A stretch of 64,000 nucleotides of DNA from Neolewinella agarilytica (GTDB taxonomy: Bacteria > Bacteroidota > Bacteroidia > Chitinophagales > Saprospiraceae). Every line of letters starts with the position of its first letter. Position 1 is the first letter of the stretch. The notes under the pieces are model-generated. The model saw only the letters and a list, made by a program, of their open reading frames with translations, was not told the DNA's origin and searched no databases. The stretch lies in contig NZ_FOFB01000017.1 of the NCBI RefSeq assembly GCF_900110645.1, positions 1 to 64,000 of the forward strand. The letters run 5' to 3'. Shown piece by piece: positions 1 through 10,600 of the stretch. The position numbers and the translations under genes were made by a program.

Positions 1-1
1 C

Positions 2-895
2 CTGTGCCCATCGAAGGGTTATTTCACCGAAGGTCGCGGATCAGGCGTCACTAAAAAATTAACCGACTACATACTCGCCACGATGAGTTGCCTAGCACGT
101 TGGCTGCGCGGTTTGGATCGTAAGGTTTACTTGGTGGGGGATGGAGCATACTTCGTCTTCGATCTGCTCAAAAAGGGGCATGAAGAACAACTTCACTGGA
201 TCGTACGCGGGCGAATGGATGCTTTGTTGTACCATTTCCCTAGCCCTAAGAAACCTGGCACACCGGGTGTGCAGGCTAAAGTCGGCAAGCCATTACTTAA
301 GATGAATAAACGACTCACCGATAAGCGCGTCAAGTGGCAGGAGGTAACCTTTGCCGAATGGTACGGTGAGACCAACAAAAAGATGTACTACTCCACAGGC
401 AAGTCTATTTGGTATAAGGGACGTCACTACCGGCTGCCCGTACAGTGGGTATTGCTCAAAGACCCGGAGGGCAAAGCTAAACCTACCCTGTTGATCACGA
501 CATGTCTGGACATCGAACCCAAACAGATTATCCTCAACTTCGTTGCCCGCTGGCAGATCGAAGTAACTTTTGCCGAAGTGCGCCGGCACCTTGGTATTGA
601 GACGCAGCGCCAGTGGTCCGACCTCGCTATTGAACGGACCACACCATTACTGATGGGACTGTTTTCCGTCTGCTGCTTACTAGCCAAAGAGCTACATGCA
701 ACCGGTCAGCTGAAAGTGCAGGCCACAGCCTGGTACGCGAAAAAACATATAACCTTCTCTGACGTCTTGTTGGCCGTACGGCGGCGCTGCTGGCAAGAAC
801 GAGAACGTTCCATCTTTAGGCAAAAAACTGACTTGGAACATTATCGACTAAAGCTAGCCTACCTTTGGGATGACTTCTGGACGGCAGCCGCTTAA
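2..895 (+). CDS. DDE transposase, 5'-truncated by the window edge
   Basis: The frame is open from base 2 and stops at 895, so the visible part is the C-terminal ~297 residues of a transposase that starts outside the window. An internal ATG lies at 83 but upstream codons are open. The segment LVGDGAYF carries a likely second catalytic Asp. The stretch RWQIEVTFAEVRRHLG looks like the Y/W-x2-(E/R)-x3-E motif around the third acidic residue of IS4/IS701-type enzymes. Family assignment to IS701-like is tentative. I see no terminal inverted repeat after the stop; a word-repeat hairpin follows at 911-1000. The gene converges on clpP, in the position where clpX often sits. Confidence 0.75.
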   Translation: MCPSKGYFTEGRGSGVTKKLTDYILATMSCLARWLRGLDRKVYLVGDGAYFVFDLLKKGHEEQLHWIVRGRMDALLYHFPSPKKPGTPGVQAKVGKPLLKMNKRLTDKRVKWQEVTFAEWYGETNKKMYYSTGKSIWYKGRHYRLPVQWVLLKDPEGKAKPTLLITTCLDIEPKQIILNFVARWQIEVTFAEVRRHLGIETQRQWSDLAIERTTPLLMGLFSVCCLLAKELHATGQLKVQATAWYAKKHITFSDVLLAVRRRCWQERERSIFRQKTDLEHYRLKLAYLWDDFWTAAA

Positions 896-910
896 ATGGC
901 TAAAGTCCAG

Positions 911-1000
911 AGATAGTCAAAGAGTCAAATAGTTAAGTAGTCAGACAGTCATCAGTGTTGGTACTGTTTGACTGCCTGACTACTTGACTGCCTGACTATT
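911..1000. terminator. Long imperfect hairpin between transposase and clpP
   Basis: The arms at 928-951 and 969-1000 are made of repeated words of the type AGTCAG/TAGTCAAG and pair with few mismatches. It lies between two convergent 3' ends and probably works as a bidirectional transcription end. There is no clear U-run. Confidence 0.5.
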
Positions 1001-1721
1001 TCTCCCGGTTAAGCACTTCGTCCACCAGGCCATAGGCCACGGCTTCCTTGGCGGTCATCCAGTTGTCACGGTCGCTGTCTTTCTCGATCGTTTCAAAGGT
1101 CTGTCCGGTATGGTCAGCTAAGATAGTGTAGAGTTCGTCGCGCAACTGAGAGATGAGGCGGTAATTGATCTCCATGTCGGAGAACTGACCCTGCATGCCA
1201 CCGCTTGGCTGGTGGATCATCACCCGGGCGTGGGGGAGGATAGACCGCTTACCTTTCTCGCCAGCGGCGAGCAGGACAGAGCCCATGGAGGCAGCCAGAC
1301 CCGTACAGATCGTTGCTACATCAGGCGTAACGTACTGCATGGTGTCATACATCCCCATGCCAGCAATTACGCTGCCGCCGGGGCTGTTGATAAACATTTG
1401 AACGTCGCGCTTAGGGTCTACGGATTCGAGGAACAGTAATTGTGCCTGAACGACATTGGCCACGTAGTCAGAAACGGCTACACCCATAAAGATGATGCGG
1501 TCCATCATCAGTCGGCTGAAGACATCGAGGGCGGCGATGTTCATCTGCCGCTCTTCAATTACGTTAGGGGAGAAGCCGGTAACCTGTGGCGAAGCCATGC
1601 CGCCAATAGTCTGTGCGTATTTCTCCAGGTGCATAGTACTCATACCCATGTGACGGGTAGCGTACTTCATAAATTCATCCTGAGGGATCATATGAGTTTT
1701 CTTGAAGGGTTTCACGATCAT
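996..1721 (-). CDS. clpP: ATP-dependent Clp protease proteolytic subunit ClpP
   Basis: 241 residues. Forms the barrel-shaped serine protease that degrades unfolded or tagged proteins with a ClpX/ClpA-type ATPase in the cytoplasm. The catalytic triad is visible: Ser145 in ASMGS, His170 in MIHQP and Asp219 in SDRDN, with the same spacings as E. coli ClpP (25 and 49). The N-terminus is about 30 residues longer than usual, probably a propeptide or an over-long start. It lies downstream of tig on the same strand, the usual tig-clpP order. clpX is not next; an IS transposase occupies the following space. Confidence 0.96.
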   Translation of the reverse strand: MIVKPFKKTHMIPQDEFMKYATRHMGMSTMHLEKYAQTIGGMASPQVTGFSPNVIEERQMNIAALDVFSRLMMDRIIFMGVAVSDYVANVVQAQLLFLESVDPKRDVQMFINSPGGSVIAGMGMYDTMQYVTPDVATICTGLAASMGSVLLAAGEKGKRSILPHARVMIHQPSGGMQGQFSDMEINYRLISQLRDELYTILADHTGQTFETIEKDSDRDNWMTAKEAVAYGLVDEVLNREK

Positions 1722-1768
1722 TAATTGACCGTCTCACCGTAAACGCACCAAGGGGAGATGGGTTGAGA

Positions 1769-1938
1769 AGTCTTGTGGTCTTGTGGTCTTGTAGTCTTGT
1801 AAGCTACCGCATTTTATGGGCGTTACAGGCGTGGTAGGGGCAGAAAATTATTAGTAGAATATTTACCCCGGACGTGCGGTCACTGTAGTATACCTCCAAC
1901 ATGCGGTAGCCTACAAGACCACCGAGCCACCAGACTAC
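1769..1938. repeat. Inverted repeat with tandem-word arms between tig and clpP
   Basis: The left arm (1769-1812) has repeated GTCTTGTG words ending in CTACCGCAT. The right arm (1901-1938) starts with ATGCGGTAG and carries CAAGACCACC words. The arms pair over ~38 bases around an 88-base AT-rich centre. Probably a transcription attenuator or terminator after tig. Confidence 0.5.
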
Positions 1939-1939
1939 A

Positions 1940-3310
1940 TTACTCCTCTTCCTGAGCCGGCATATTCTCTTCATTGAAGGCCTTGATGGCTTCGTTGAAT
2001 TCGTCAGCGGACAGGGGCTTTTCCTTTAGCTTAACCTTGTCGCGGAGAGCCGCCATGATTTTTTTCTCGATGGCATTGGAAGAGAGCTGCTCGCGCTGCT
2101 TCTCATCTTGCAGCATCTGGCCAACGTAGTTATCGACGAACTCGTCGGTCAGGAAGTCCGGGCGCTGGCCACCGAGCATTTGCATCAGGCTGGCGAGTGC
2201 TTCGGCTTTTACGTCTTCGTACTCAAGCTTTACGTCTTCTTGCGCCGCAAACTTGTTGCGGATCAGCATCCACTTTACACCGCGGGTGAACATGTCCATA
2301 TCACGGTCTCCCTCCTCGTCTTCCTGGATTTTCTCCATGATGGCGAGCGGTAGCTCGAAGTCATGGCTCTCTACCAGTTCCTTTTGGATCATGAAGTTCG
2401 CCATGGATTCTCCCTGGCTGTTGAAGCCGGCAGCGTTGTCTTCCGCAATTTTAGCGCGGACCTCTTCTTCGGTCTTAATCGTGCCGGAGGCATCGAATTT
2501 GGTGAAGAACTCTTCGTTCATTTCCGCCGGCGTAATGCGGCTGATCTTGTCTACAACGAGTTGGAAGGATTTGCCGCTCATGTCGGCATCTTCATCTTCC
2601 AGTTCGAGCAGGTACTTATTAACGTAGGCCGGAGTGCTTTCTTTTTCGAGAATGCTGAGGTCTTTCAGGGTAACCTTTCCGCCAACTTTCTTGCCGATCA
2701 GTTTTTTCTTGCCTTCATCACTCAGGGAGTCAATGTAAAGCTTGGTAGAATTGGTGATCGGGTTATCTACTGGCCCTGCTTCCGTGAACGTTACGTCAAC
2801 AACGTCTTCTTCTTCCACTTTGCCGTCTTCTACCTCGGTGTTTTCACCGGCTTGCTTGAGCATACGCTCAATTTGCTCGTCGAGGAATTTGTCATCGGTA
2901 TTAAGGACCAGCTTATCAAACGTTTTCTTAGGGAGCTTGAGGTCGAATTCGGGCTCAAGGGCCAGGTCGTAAGTAAGGTTGACGTCATCAAGCGCGGTAG
3001 CCGTGATCATCGGCGCATTTTCCTCTTCTACCGGCATGGGGCTGAAGATGAGTTTTACGTCGTTTTCTTCGATGTAACCGAACAGTGACTCTTTGATCTG
3101 TTCGTCGAGGATGTTACCCAGAATCTGGTTGCCCATCATCTTGCGCAGGGTAGACAGTGGAGTCTTCCCTTTGCGGAAACCCTTCATGCTCACCTTCTGG
3201 CGCTGTTTCTTCAGCTCTTCGGTCAGTTTGCCGTTGAGTTCGTCCTTAGTGATCTGGATGGCGATGCGGCCGGTTACGTTACCGGTTTTCTCGAAAGTTA
3301 CGTTAGGCAT
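1940..3310 (-). CDS. tig: Trigger factor, ribosome-associated chaperone and prolyl isomerase
   Basis: 456 residues from the ATG at 3310; an ATG at 3334 would add eight residues (MGHSSSLN) that look unrelated. The N-terminal ribosome-binding domain has the signature motif as GFRKGKTP near residue 47. A central FKBP-like region and a helical C-terminal chaperone domain rich in Glu/Lys follow. It binds nascent chains at the ribosome exit tunnel. It lies between tRNA-Leu upstream and clpP downstream, all on the minus strand, so one transcript from the tRNA promoter is likely. Confidence 0.92.
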   Translation of the reverse strand: MPNVTFEKTGNVTGRIAIQITKDELNGKLTEELKKQRQKVSMKGFRKGKTPLSTLRKMMGNQILGNILDEQIKESLFGYIEENDVKLIFSPMPVEEENAPMITATALDDVNLTYDLALEPEFDLKLPKKTFDKLVLNTDDKFLDEQIERMLKQAGENTEVEDGKVEEEDVVDVTFTEAGPVDNPITNSTKLYIDSLSDEGKKKLIGKKVGGKVTLKDLSILEKESTPAYVNKYLLELEDEDADMSGKSFQLVVDKISRITPAEMNEEFFTKFDASGTIKTEEEVRAKIAEDNAAGFNSQGESMANFMIQKELVESHDFELPLAIMEKIQEDEEGDRDMDMFTRGVKWMLIRNKFAAQEDVKLEYEDVKAEALASLMQMLGGQRPDFLTDEFVDNYVGQMLQDEKQREQLSSNAIEKKIMAALRDKVKLKEKPLSADEFNEAIKAFNEENMPAQEEE

Positions 3311-3383
3311 ATTGAGGCTGCTACTGTGGCCCACATTGGGCAGGAAAGAAAAGGCCCACCCGAAGGCAGGCCATTTTAAAGTG

Positions 3384-3465
3384 TGCGGGTGAAAGGACTC
3401 GAACCTTCACGCATTGCTGCACTAGATCCTAAATCTAGCGTGTCTACCAATTCCACCACACCCGC
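3384..3465 (-). tRNA. tRNA-Leu (anticodon UAG)
   Basis: 82 nt with a 7-bp acceptor stem (GCGGGTG/CACCCGC), a T-arm containing GGTTCGAGTCC, and an anticodon stem CTAGA/TCTAG around the loop TTTAGGA, giving anticodon UAG for CUA codons. The long variable arm fits class II tRNA-Leu. CCA is not encoded. It sits 73 bp upstream of the tig start. Confidence 0.95.
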
Positions 3466-3486
3466 AAGTGTTGTGTTTAGCGGGCA

Positions 3487-3517
3487 CAAAAGTACGACCA
3501 ATAAATAGTTCGTGCAA
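3487..3517 (-). promoter_or_regulatory. Bacteroidota-type promoter for tRNA-Leu-tig-clpP
   Basis: On the minus strand TTG (3515-3517) is followed after 20 bases by TACTTTTG (3487-3494), matching the TTG-N20-TAnnTTTG pattern of Bacteroidota primary sigma promoters. It lies 21 bp before the tRNA. Confidence 0.6.
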
Positions 3518-3587
3518 CAGGGAGCTGAAATAAGAAGAAAGTAAGTTATTAATGAGTCTACCCACCCGGAGGGTAAGAGAGCTCATC

Positions 3588-3632
3588 AGGCGCGGCCGCA
3601 GGTGCAGGGGAAAGGTTAAAGGAGCAAGGAGC
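3588..3632 (+). repeat. Dispersed two-block repeat, copy 1
   Basis: Block A reads GGCGCGGCCGCAGGTGCA and block B GGTTAAAGGAGCAAGG, separated by a few bases. Best intergenic copy of the family. Confidence 0.75.
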
Positions 3633-3850
3633 TGCTAAGTAGGGACAATCTTCATACTCCCTTAAAGATAGATTAATGCAGTGAGCAGATATTTGTGACC
3701 ACTAAGTTAGCTCACTCACCTGATTACCCTCTATTAGCTATTCTCAACATTTTGTAGCCCTTTATTAGGTCGTGCGGTTTTCGTGCGGCCTGTTTTTTTT
3801 TGCTAAAGGTGCAGGAAAGTACTCACAGACAAAGCCTGCCACTTTCAAAG

Positions 3851-3880
3851 ACATTCTTTGCACCTGCGTTAGCGCCCCCT
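3851..3880 (-). repeat. Dispersed two-block repeat, copy 2 (block A)
   Basis: On the minus strand block A reads GGCGCTAACGCAGGTGCA followed by AAGAATG; block B is weak. Faces copy 1 in inverted orientation. Confidence 0.65.
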
Positions 3881-3899
3881 AAGCGTCAGTAGTTTAGCG

Positions 3900-3907
3900 T
3901 ATCTTTG
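3900..3907 (+). promoter_or_regulatory. Candidate -7 box for ruvA
   Basis: TATCTTTG fits TAnnTTTG and lies 25 bp before the ruvA ATG. No TTG is found at the expected upstream distance, so support is partial. Confidence 0.4.
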
Positions 3908-3932
3908 CGCCCCCGAAAACTGTTCTCCCCCT

Positions 3933-4526
3933 ATGATCACTTACGTAAAAGGGCCGCTTACCCACAAGAACCCGAGCTTCGTTGTTATTGAAGCCGGCGG
4001 CCTGGGCTACCATATTAATGTTAGCCTGTATACTTATACGAAAATCGAAAAAGCGGAGTCAGCTAAATTGCTCACCCATTTTCACGTGAAAGAAGATCAG
4101 CAGACGCTTTTCGGTTTTTACGAGGAGACGGAGCGTACCCTTTTTCGCTTGTTAATCGGGGTAAACGGGGTGGGGCCCGCTACCGCACTGGTGGTGCTGT
4201 CGAGTATGAATCCTGACGAATTCCGCTCCGCCGTTATTGGTGAAGATGTGGCCAGTATTCGCCGCGTGAAGGGCATCGGACCTAAAACCGCACAACGGAT
4301 TATTCTGGATCTGAAAGACAAGATGATGAAGGAAAGTATCGATGGCCCAACAATGCTCTCCCCGCAAAGCAATACCCAACGGGCAGAGGCGTTATCTGCT
4401 TTGGTGAATCTGGGTTTCGCCCGGCCCGCCGTGCAACGTGCCCTTAACCGGGTTTTTGCCGCCAATGCGAATCCGGGAAGTTCGGAAACGATCATCAAGC
4501 TCGCATTGCGGGAGTTATCTTCCTGA
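3933..4526 (+). CDS. ruvA: Holliday junction branch-migration subunit RuvA
   Basis: 197 residues, the usual length. RuvA tetramers bind four-way junctions and load the RuvB motor during recombination repair. An N-terminal OB-fold domain (~1-63) is followed by helix-hairpin-helix motifs (VNGVGPATAL and VKGIGPKTAQ) and a C-terminal domain III that would contact RuvB (ALSALVNLGF). It is followed by sprA after 143 bp; ruvA next to sprA is a known neighbourhood in Bacteroidota. Confidence 0.95.
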   Translation: MITYVKGPLTHKNPSFVVIEAGGLGYHINVSLYTYTKIEKAESAKLLTHFHVKEDQQTLFGFYEETERTLFRLLIGVNGVGPATALVVLSSMNPDEFRSAVIGEDVASIRRVKGIGPKTAQRIILDLKDKMMKESIDGPTMLSPQSNTQRAEALSALVNLGFARPAVQRALNRVFAANANPGSSETIIKLALRELSS

Positions 4527-4669
4527 TTAACCACTACCATTTGTAAACTTCCGGACTTATCCTCCGGACGCTACTCTTAAAATTGACCGACAGCACGTTT
4601 CCCCGCCACCGGAATCGTTCATGATGGACGGCCCGCCACTTCCCCCCGGGCTCTTGGAAGGATTGACTT

Positions 4670-7600
4670 ATGAATAAGACTTTACTATTACTCGGTTTTG
4701 CCCTTGCTTCGCTCAGCTTCACCTCTGTACCCTATACTAACGATAGTGCTGAAGAGTCTGGCTTGACAACCAACGCCGTTTTAGCAACAGCTGACCCCGT
4801 GGTGAGGCAGCTTTTTGAGCACTTCGTGTTCAGCGGGCAGCCGAGATACGAAGCACCAGCTGCTAACCGTCAGGAAAATATCACGGAGGACGGTGCCCTG
4901 ACGGATACGATTCCTCCCCTGCAGGACCGCCGCCGTGACTTCATCACGGACCCCAACCGGAACCCCATCGACCTGCGGGACCCCGCCGTGCTGAAGAAAA
5001 CAGTAGAGTATGATCCGGAATCCGGGCGCTATATCGTTTATGAACGAATGGGCGACATTGACTTCCGCCCACCTACTTACCTGACCTTTGAGGAATATCT
5101 GGACTTCCGCGCAGAGCAGGATAAGCAGCGGTACTTTAATCAGCTGGCCGGCGTGGGTAACCCCGACGAAAAAATCAGCCTCGGTGATCCGCTGGCCGAT
5201 ATTGAGCTGGACCCCGATCTGATCGATAATTTATTCGGTGGTACGGGCATTGACATTCAGCCCCAGGGTGGCGTTGACCTCAGTTTTGGGCTCAACTACC
5301 AATTTCAGGATAACCCCTTCATCGTAGAGCGATTCCGTCGGAATACCATTTTCGATTTCGACATGGACATTCAGATGAATGTTACCGGTCAGATTGGAGA
5401 TAAGCTGAAACTCAACACCAACTATAACACGGGAGCAACCTTCAACTTCGACAACCAGATCAAACTGGACTACAACTCGGAAGCCTTCAGTGAAGACGAC
5501 ATCATCCGTAAGATCGAGGCCGGTGATGTAAGCCTGCCGCTACGCGGATCGCTGATTGAAGGCGCACAATCGCTGTTCGGCCTGAAGACCGAACTGCAGT
5601 TCGGTCACCTGAAGCTGACGGCCATCGCCAGTCAGCAGCGAAGCCAGCGCGAAAAACTAACCATCGAAGGTGGTAGCCAGTTGGCAGAGTTTGAAGTGTA
5701 TGCGGACAGCTACGACGAGAACCGTCACTTCTTCCTGAGCCACTACAACCGCGATGTTTACGAGGAGTCGCTGGAAAATCTACCCCAGATCAACACCCTC
5801 TTCCACGCCGAGAATATTGAAGTCTGGATTACCAATGACCGAAATGAAGTGTTGGATGTGCGGGACATTGTGGCCTTCGCCGACCTGGCCGAGCCCAACC
5901 GACTGACGAACCCCACGGCTGTGCGCCCCTTTCAGACGCCTCGCTACCGCGAGATTTGTGAAGGTGAACCACTACCGGAAAACGGGGCGAACGAACTTTA
6001 CGCCAAGCTTGTCGCTGAAGGCGAGCGCATCCGGGACATTGACCGGGCCGTGTCTACGCTGCAATCCGCCCGTTTTGGCCTGCAGCAAATACGGGACTTC
6101 GAGAAAGTCTCCGCCCGTAAGCTGAGCCCACGGGAATACACCGTCAATGCAGAGCTGGGCTTCATCTCGCTGAACATTAACGTACAGCCGGATCAGGTGG
6201 TCGCCGTTTCCTACCGTTATAAATACAACGGTGAGATCTTCAAGGTCGGTGAGCTTTCGGTGAATACTGATAACTCCAGTGCGGATACCAGTAACTTCGC
6301 CAATCAGGTACTCTTCACCAAGATGCTCAAGTCATCCACCCAGCGGGTAGGAGAGCCTACCTGGGATCTGATGATGAAGAACGTCTACTCCCTCGGTGCC
6401 TACCAGGTTAACCAGGAAGACTTCCGCCTCGACATTCAGTACGAAGATCCGGGCGAGGGCTTTAAGCGGTTCCTGCCGGTACCGTTAGCTGCTACACCTG
6501 GCGGCACCCCCGTTCCCGGCTTGCCCCTTATTCGGGCGTTCAATCTCGACCGCCTGAATACGCAGAATGACCCACAACCGGATGGTGTTTTTGACTTTGT
6601 ACCGGGCATTACGATTAACCCGACTACGGGCCGCATCTACTTCCCCGTGCTGGAGCCCTTCGGTAGTGACCTGGCGGAATTACTCGACCCTGCGGACGTC
6701 AACCAATTCGTTTACCAGGAGCTCTATGACTCTACCATCTTCCAGGCCCGGGAATTCCCGGAGAAGAATCGCTTTGCGATTCGGGGTAGTTATAAATCAT
6801 CGGTTCAGTCAGAAATCAGCCTTGGAGCCTTCAACATCCCGCCCGGCTCGGTGCGGGTGACGGCCGGTGGTGCGCTGCTGGAAGAAGGCCGGGATTACTC
6901 GGTGGACTACAGCACGGGCCGCGTTCGTATCCTCAATGATGCGATTCTGAGCTCGGGTGTTCCCATCAATGTGAGTTTTGAGGATAACACGGTCTTTAGC
7001 CTACAGACAAAGACGATGCTTGGCCTGCGGGCAGATTATGAGATCAATGATAACCTTAGCATCGGGGGGACTTATATGAAGCTCTTTGAGCGTCCGTTTA
7101 CCCAAAAGGTCAATATTGGAGAAGATCCGATTAACAACACGATTTACGGTTTGGACGCGACCTTCCAGAAGGAGTCGGGCTTCCTGACCCGGATGGTGGA
7201 CAAGCTGCCATTCTACAGCACCAGTGCGCCGTCGAACATCAGTGTTACGGCGGAGACGGCCTGGTTGCGCCCCGGCCACAGCCGGGCGATTAACCAGAGT
7301 AATGATGAAAAAGGTGGGGTTGTTTACCTCGACGATTTTGAAGGTACGGCCAGCCCCATTGACCTGATGGTGCCCGTTCAGAAGTGGTTCCTGGCCTCCA
7401 TCCCGCAGAACGATGCGGCGAACAACAACCCGCTCTTCCCCGAAGCACGGGCAGCCGGCCTGGAGAGCGGCTTTAACCGGGCAGCCCTGAACTGGTATCG
7501 GGTGGAGCCAAATGCCCGTAGCGTTTCACCAGGAAGCACGGAAAATGTCTACACCAGTGCGGTGCCCCAGCAGGAGGTGTTCCCCAACCTCGATATCCCC

Positions 7601-10600
7601 ATCCAGCAGCGGGCGCGTAACCAGTTCTTTACTTTTGACATGGCCTACTTCCCCGAAGACCGGGGGCCTTACAACTTCGATACCCCGACACCATCAGCGG
7701 TATCTGCCGGTGTAAGACTGGAGAATGACCCCGTCGCTCCGGTAAAACTCAATAGCCCCGAAACCCGCTGGGCGGGTATTATGCGGGAGATGACAACCCC
7801 GGATTTTCAGTCGTCCAACATCGAATTCGTTGAATTCTGGATGCTCTCTCCCTTCCTGGACGGAGAAAACCCATTGGACCCCAGCGGTGCGGATGATGCC
7901 GACCGTAAGCAAGGTACCCTCTACCTGAACCTCGGTAACATCAGTGAAGATATCCTGAAAGACAGCCGTAAGTTCTTCGAGAATGGCTTGCCCGGGCCTG
8001 CTAACCCGAACCGACCCGTAGACGAAACCGTATGGTCTCGGGTACCCGTTACCCAGCAGATCACACAGGCATTCGATAACGACCCCGAAACCCGTGCGCT
8101 GCAGGACGTTGGTCTGGATGGCTCCGACGATGAAATGGAACGGGCGAAATTCAGCGACTACATCGAGCAACTACGGGCAGCTAATGCGGGACTGACTCCT
8201 TTGGTGGAGGAAGATCCGTCTAATGACAACTTCTACTACTACAACAACGGTCGATACGGCGATGAGGCTGACCTGATTACCCGCTTCCGTGGCTGGAACG
8301 GAACGGAGGGTAATAGCGCCGCCAATAACCAGACCCAGGGGAATACCCGGGAATCCGTTACTAACCTTCCTGATGCAGAAGACCTTAACCAGGACAACAC
8401 CCTGAACGAAGCGGAGAGCTACTTCCAGTACGAAATACCTTTCGTTCGGAGCAGCACGAACGGCCGGGAGTTTGACGTAGAACAAACCCCCTTCATTACT
8501 GATAAGCTGGAGGTGGCTAACGGCCGGGTCTGGTACCGGTTCCGGGTGCCGTTGAATTCAGATCAACGCAAGGCAATTGGGGGCATTCAGGATTTCCGCT
8601 CCATCCGCTTTATGCGGATGTATATGACAGGTTTTGAGGCGCCCACCATTCTTCGCTTCGCAGAGTTTGAGCTGGTACGGAACAGCTGGCGGCGGTACAA
8701 CCGCTCGTTCCAGACGGGGCCGGTCATTGGTGGTGAAGAGAACACGGAGTTCAACGTCGATGCCGTCAACATTGAAGAAAACAGTAGCCGCCAACCCTTC
8801 AACTACGTCTTGCCAAACGGTATCCGTCGGGAGCAAAGCCTTGGCATTGTGAATACCCTGCAAAATGAGCAGTCGCTTTCATTGAAGGTGAATAACCTGC
8901 AGCCGGGTGGCAGAAGAGCTGTATTCAAGTATACAGATACGGACCTGCGATTGTATGAGAAGATGCGCATGTTTGTCCACGCCGAGGCACTCGGCGAAAG
9001 CAGGTTTAACCGACCGGAAGACGGCGAGTTGAGCCTCTTCATCAGAATGGGCTCCGACTTTGAGTCCAACTACTACGAATATGAAGTGCCGCTGATGATC
9101 TCCGATACCTCGGGGCAGGCATTAGCGCTGGACACCCTGGATGCAAACGGACAGAACCGATACTTCAACAACAGTGCCTACGCTGACCGGGTCTGGATAC
9201 CGGAGAACGAAGTGAATCTCCCGCTTACCCTTCTTCGGGACCTGAAGCTGGAACGTAATAATACGGGCATACCGCTTTCTCAGGAATACGCCGAAAACTT
9301 CCGCCCTTTTGAAGGGGATGACGAATTGGATGGCGTAGAACATACGCTCCGCGTAAAGGGTAACCCCAACCTGGGCTTCGTCAAAGTTTTCATGATCGGT
9401 ATCAAAGCAAAGGACGACCTCAACAACGCAGGGCTAAGTTCGGAAGTCTGGGTCAACGAACTCCGCCTGGAAGGGCTGGATGAGCGTGGCGGTGTAGCTG
9501 GTATTGTCCGGGCTGACGTGCAGCTGGCCGACCTGGGTAACCTTACCGCTGCAGCCAATTACAGCAGTATCGGTTTTGGTGCGCTGGACAACAGCGTGAC
9601 GGAGCGAAACCGGGAGCAGACGGCAGGCTATGACCTGGCGGCTAACCTGGCTATGGACCGCTTCTTCCCCGAAGGATTGGGCCTGAGCCTGCCGGTTTAC
9701 CTGCAGCATAGTAAAACAGTAAGTACACCGGAGTACGATCCCTATGATCTGGACGTAAAACTCAAGGATAAAATAGAAACCGCCGACAGCGGTATTCAGG
9801 ACAGCCTGCGCGAGCAGGCGCAGGAGATCAATAAGATTTCCGCCATCAACCTCAATAACATCAGTATTGATCCCGGTGGTGGTTCGGGTAAACCCAACCC
9901 GTTTGACCCGGCTAACATCAGCCTGAGTTATGGCTATACGAAAACAGAGCGCTCCGACCCCTTCATCAAAAGCGAGGTCATCAAGGATCATACCGGCGCC
10001 ATTGACTATACCTTCAGCCGGGGCCGGGCTGCCTACATTGAGCCCTTCAAGGGAGTTAAGAGTAAGTACCTCAAGCTGATCTCGGAGTTGAACATCAATC
10101 CGCTGCCCAACAGCTTTACGGTGGCTAATGTCCTGAACCGAAGCTTCGCAACTACGCAGTATCGTTTCGCGGACGTTGACCCGAAGTTCAATACCTTTTA
10201 TAACAAACGCTTTACCTGGGACCGTAGCTATGACTTACGCTGGGACCTCACGAAGAGCATCAAACTTGGCTACAACGCCAACATGAGTGCAACGATCGAT
10301 GAGCCGGACGAAAACCGCCTGTTGGAGTTTGACTCGGAAGTCGCTGACCAAATGCGAAAAGACAGTATCTGGGATAACCTGACCAGCGGTGGCCGGCCGA
10401 AGCTGTACACCCAGGGTGTCAACGCCAGTTACCAGCTACCCCTGCGGTATTTCCCCTTCCTCGATTTTGTAGATGTTCGGGCCAACTACCTCGGTAATTA
10501 CGCCTGGAACGCCGCTCCGCTGAGTGTAGCGGATCTGGGGCTGGGCAACCAAATCCAGAACAGCCAGAGCCGACAGCTGACGATGAACCTCAACTTTGAG

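Larger units (their letters stand above)
3466..3932. other. 467-bp intergenic region before ruvA
   Basis: Holds the tRNA-Leu promoter, two copies of the dispersed two-block repeat (3588-3632 plus, 3851-3880 minus) and a ruvA promoter-like box. No convincing gene. Confidence 0.6.
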
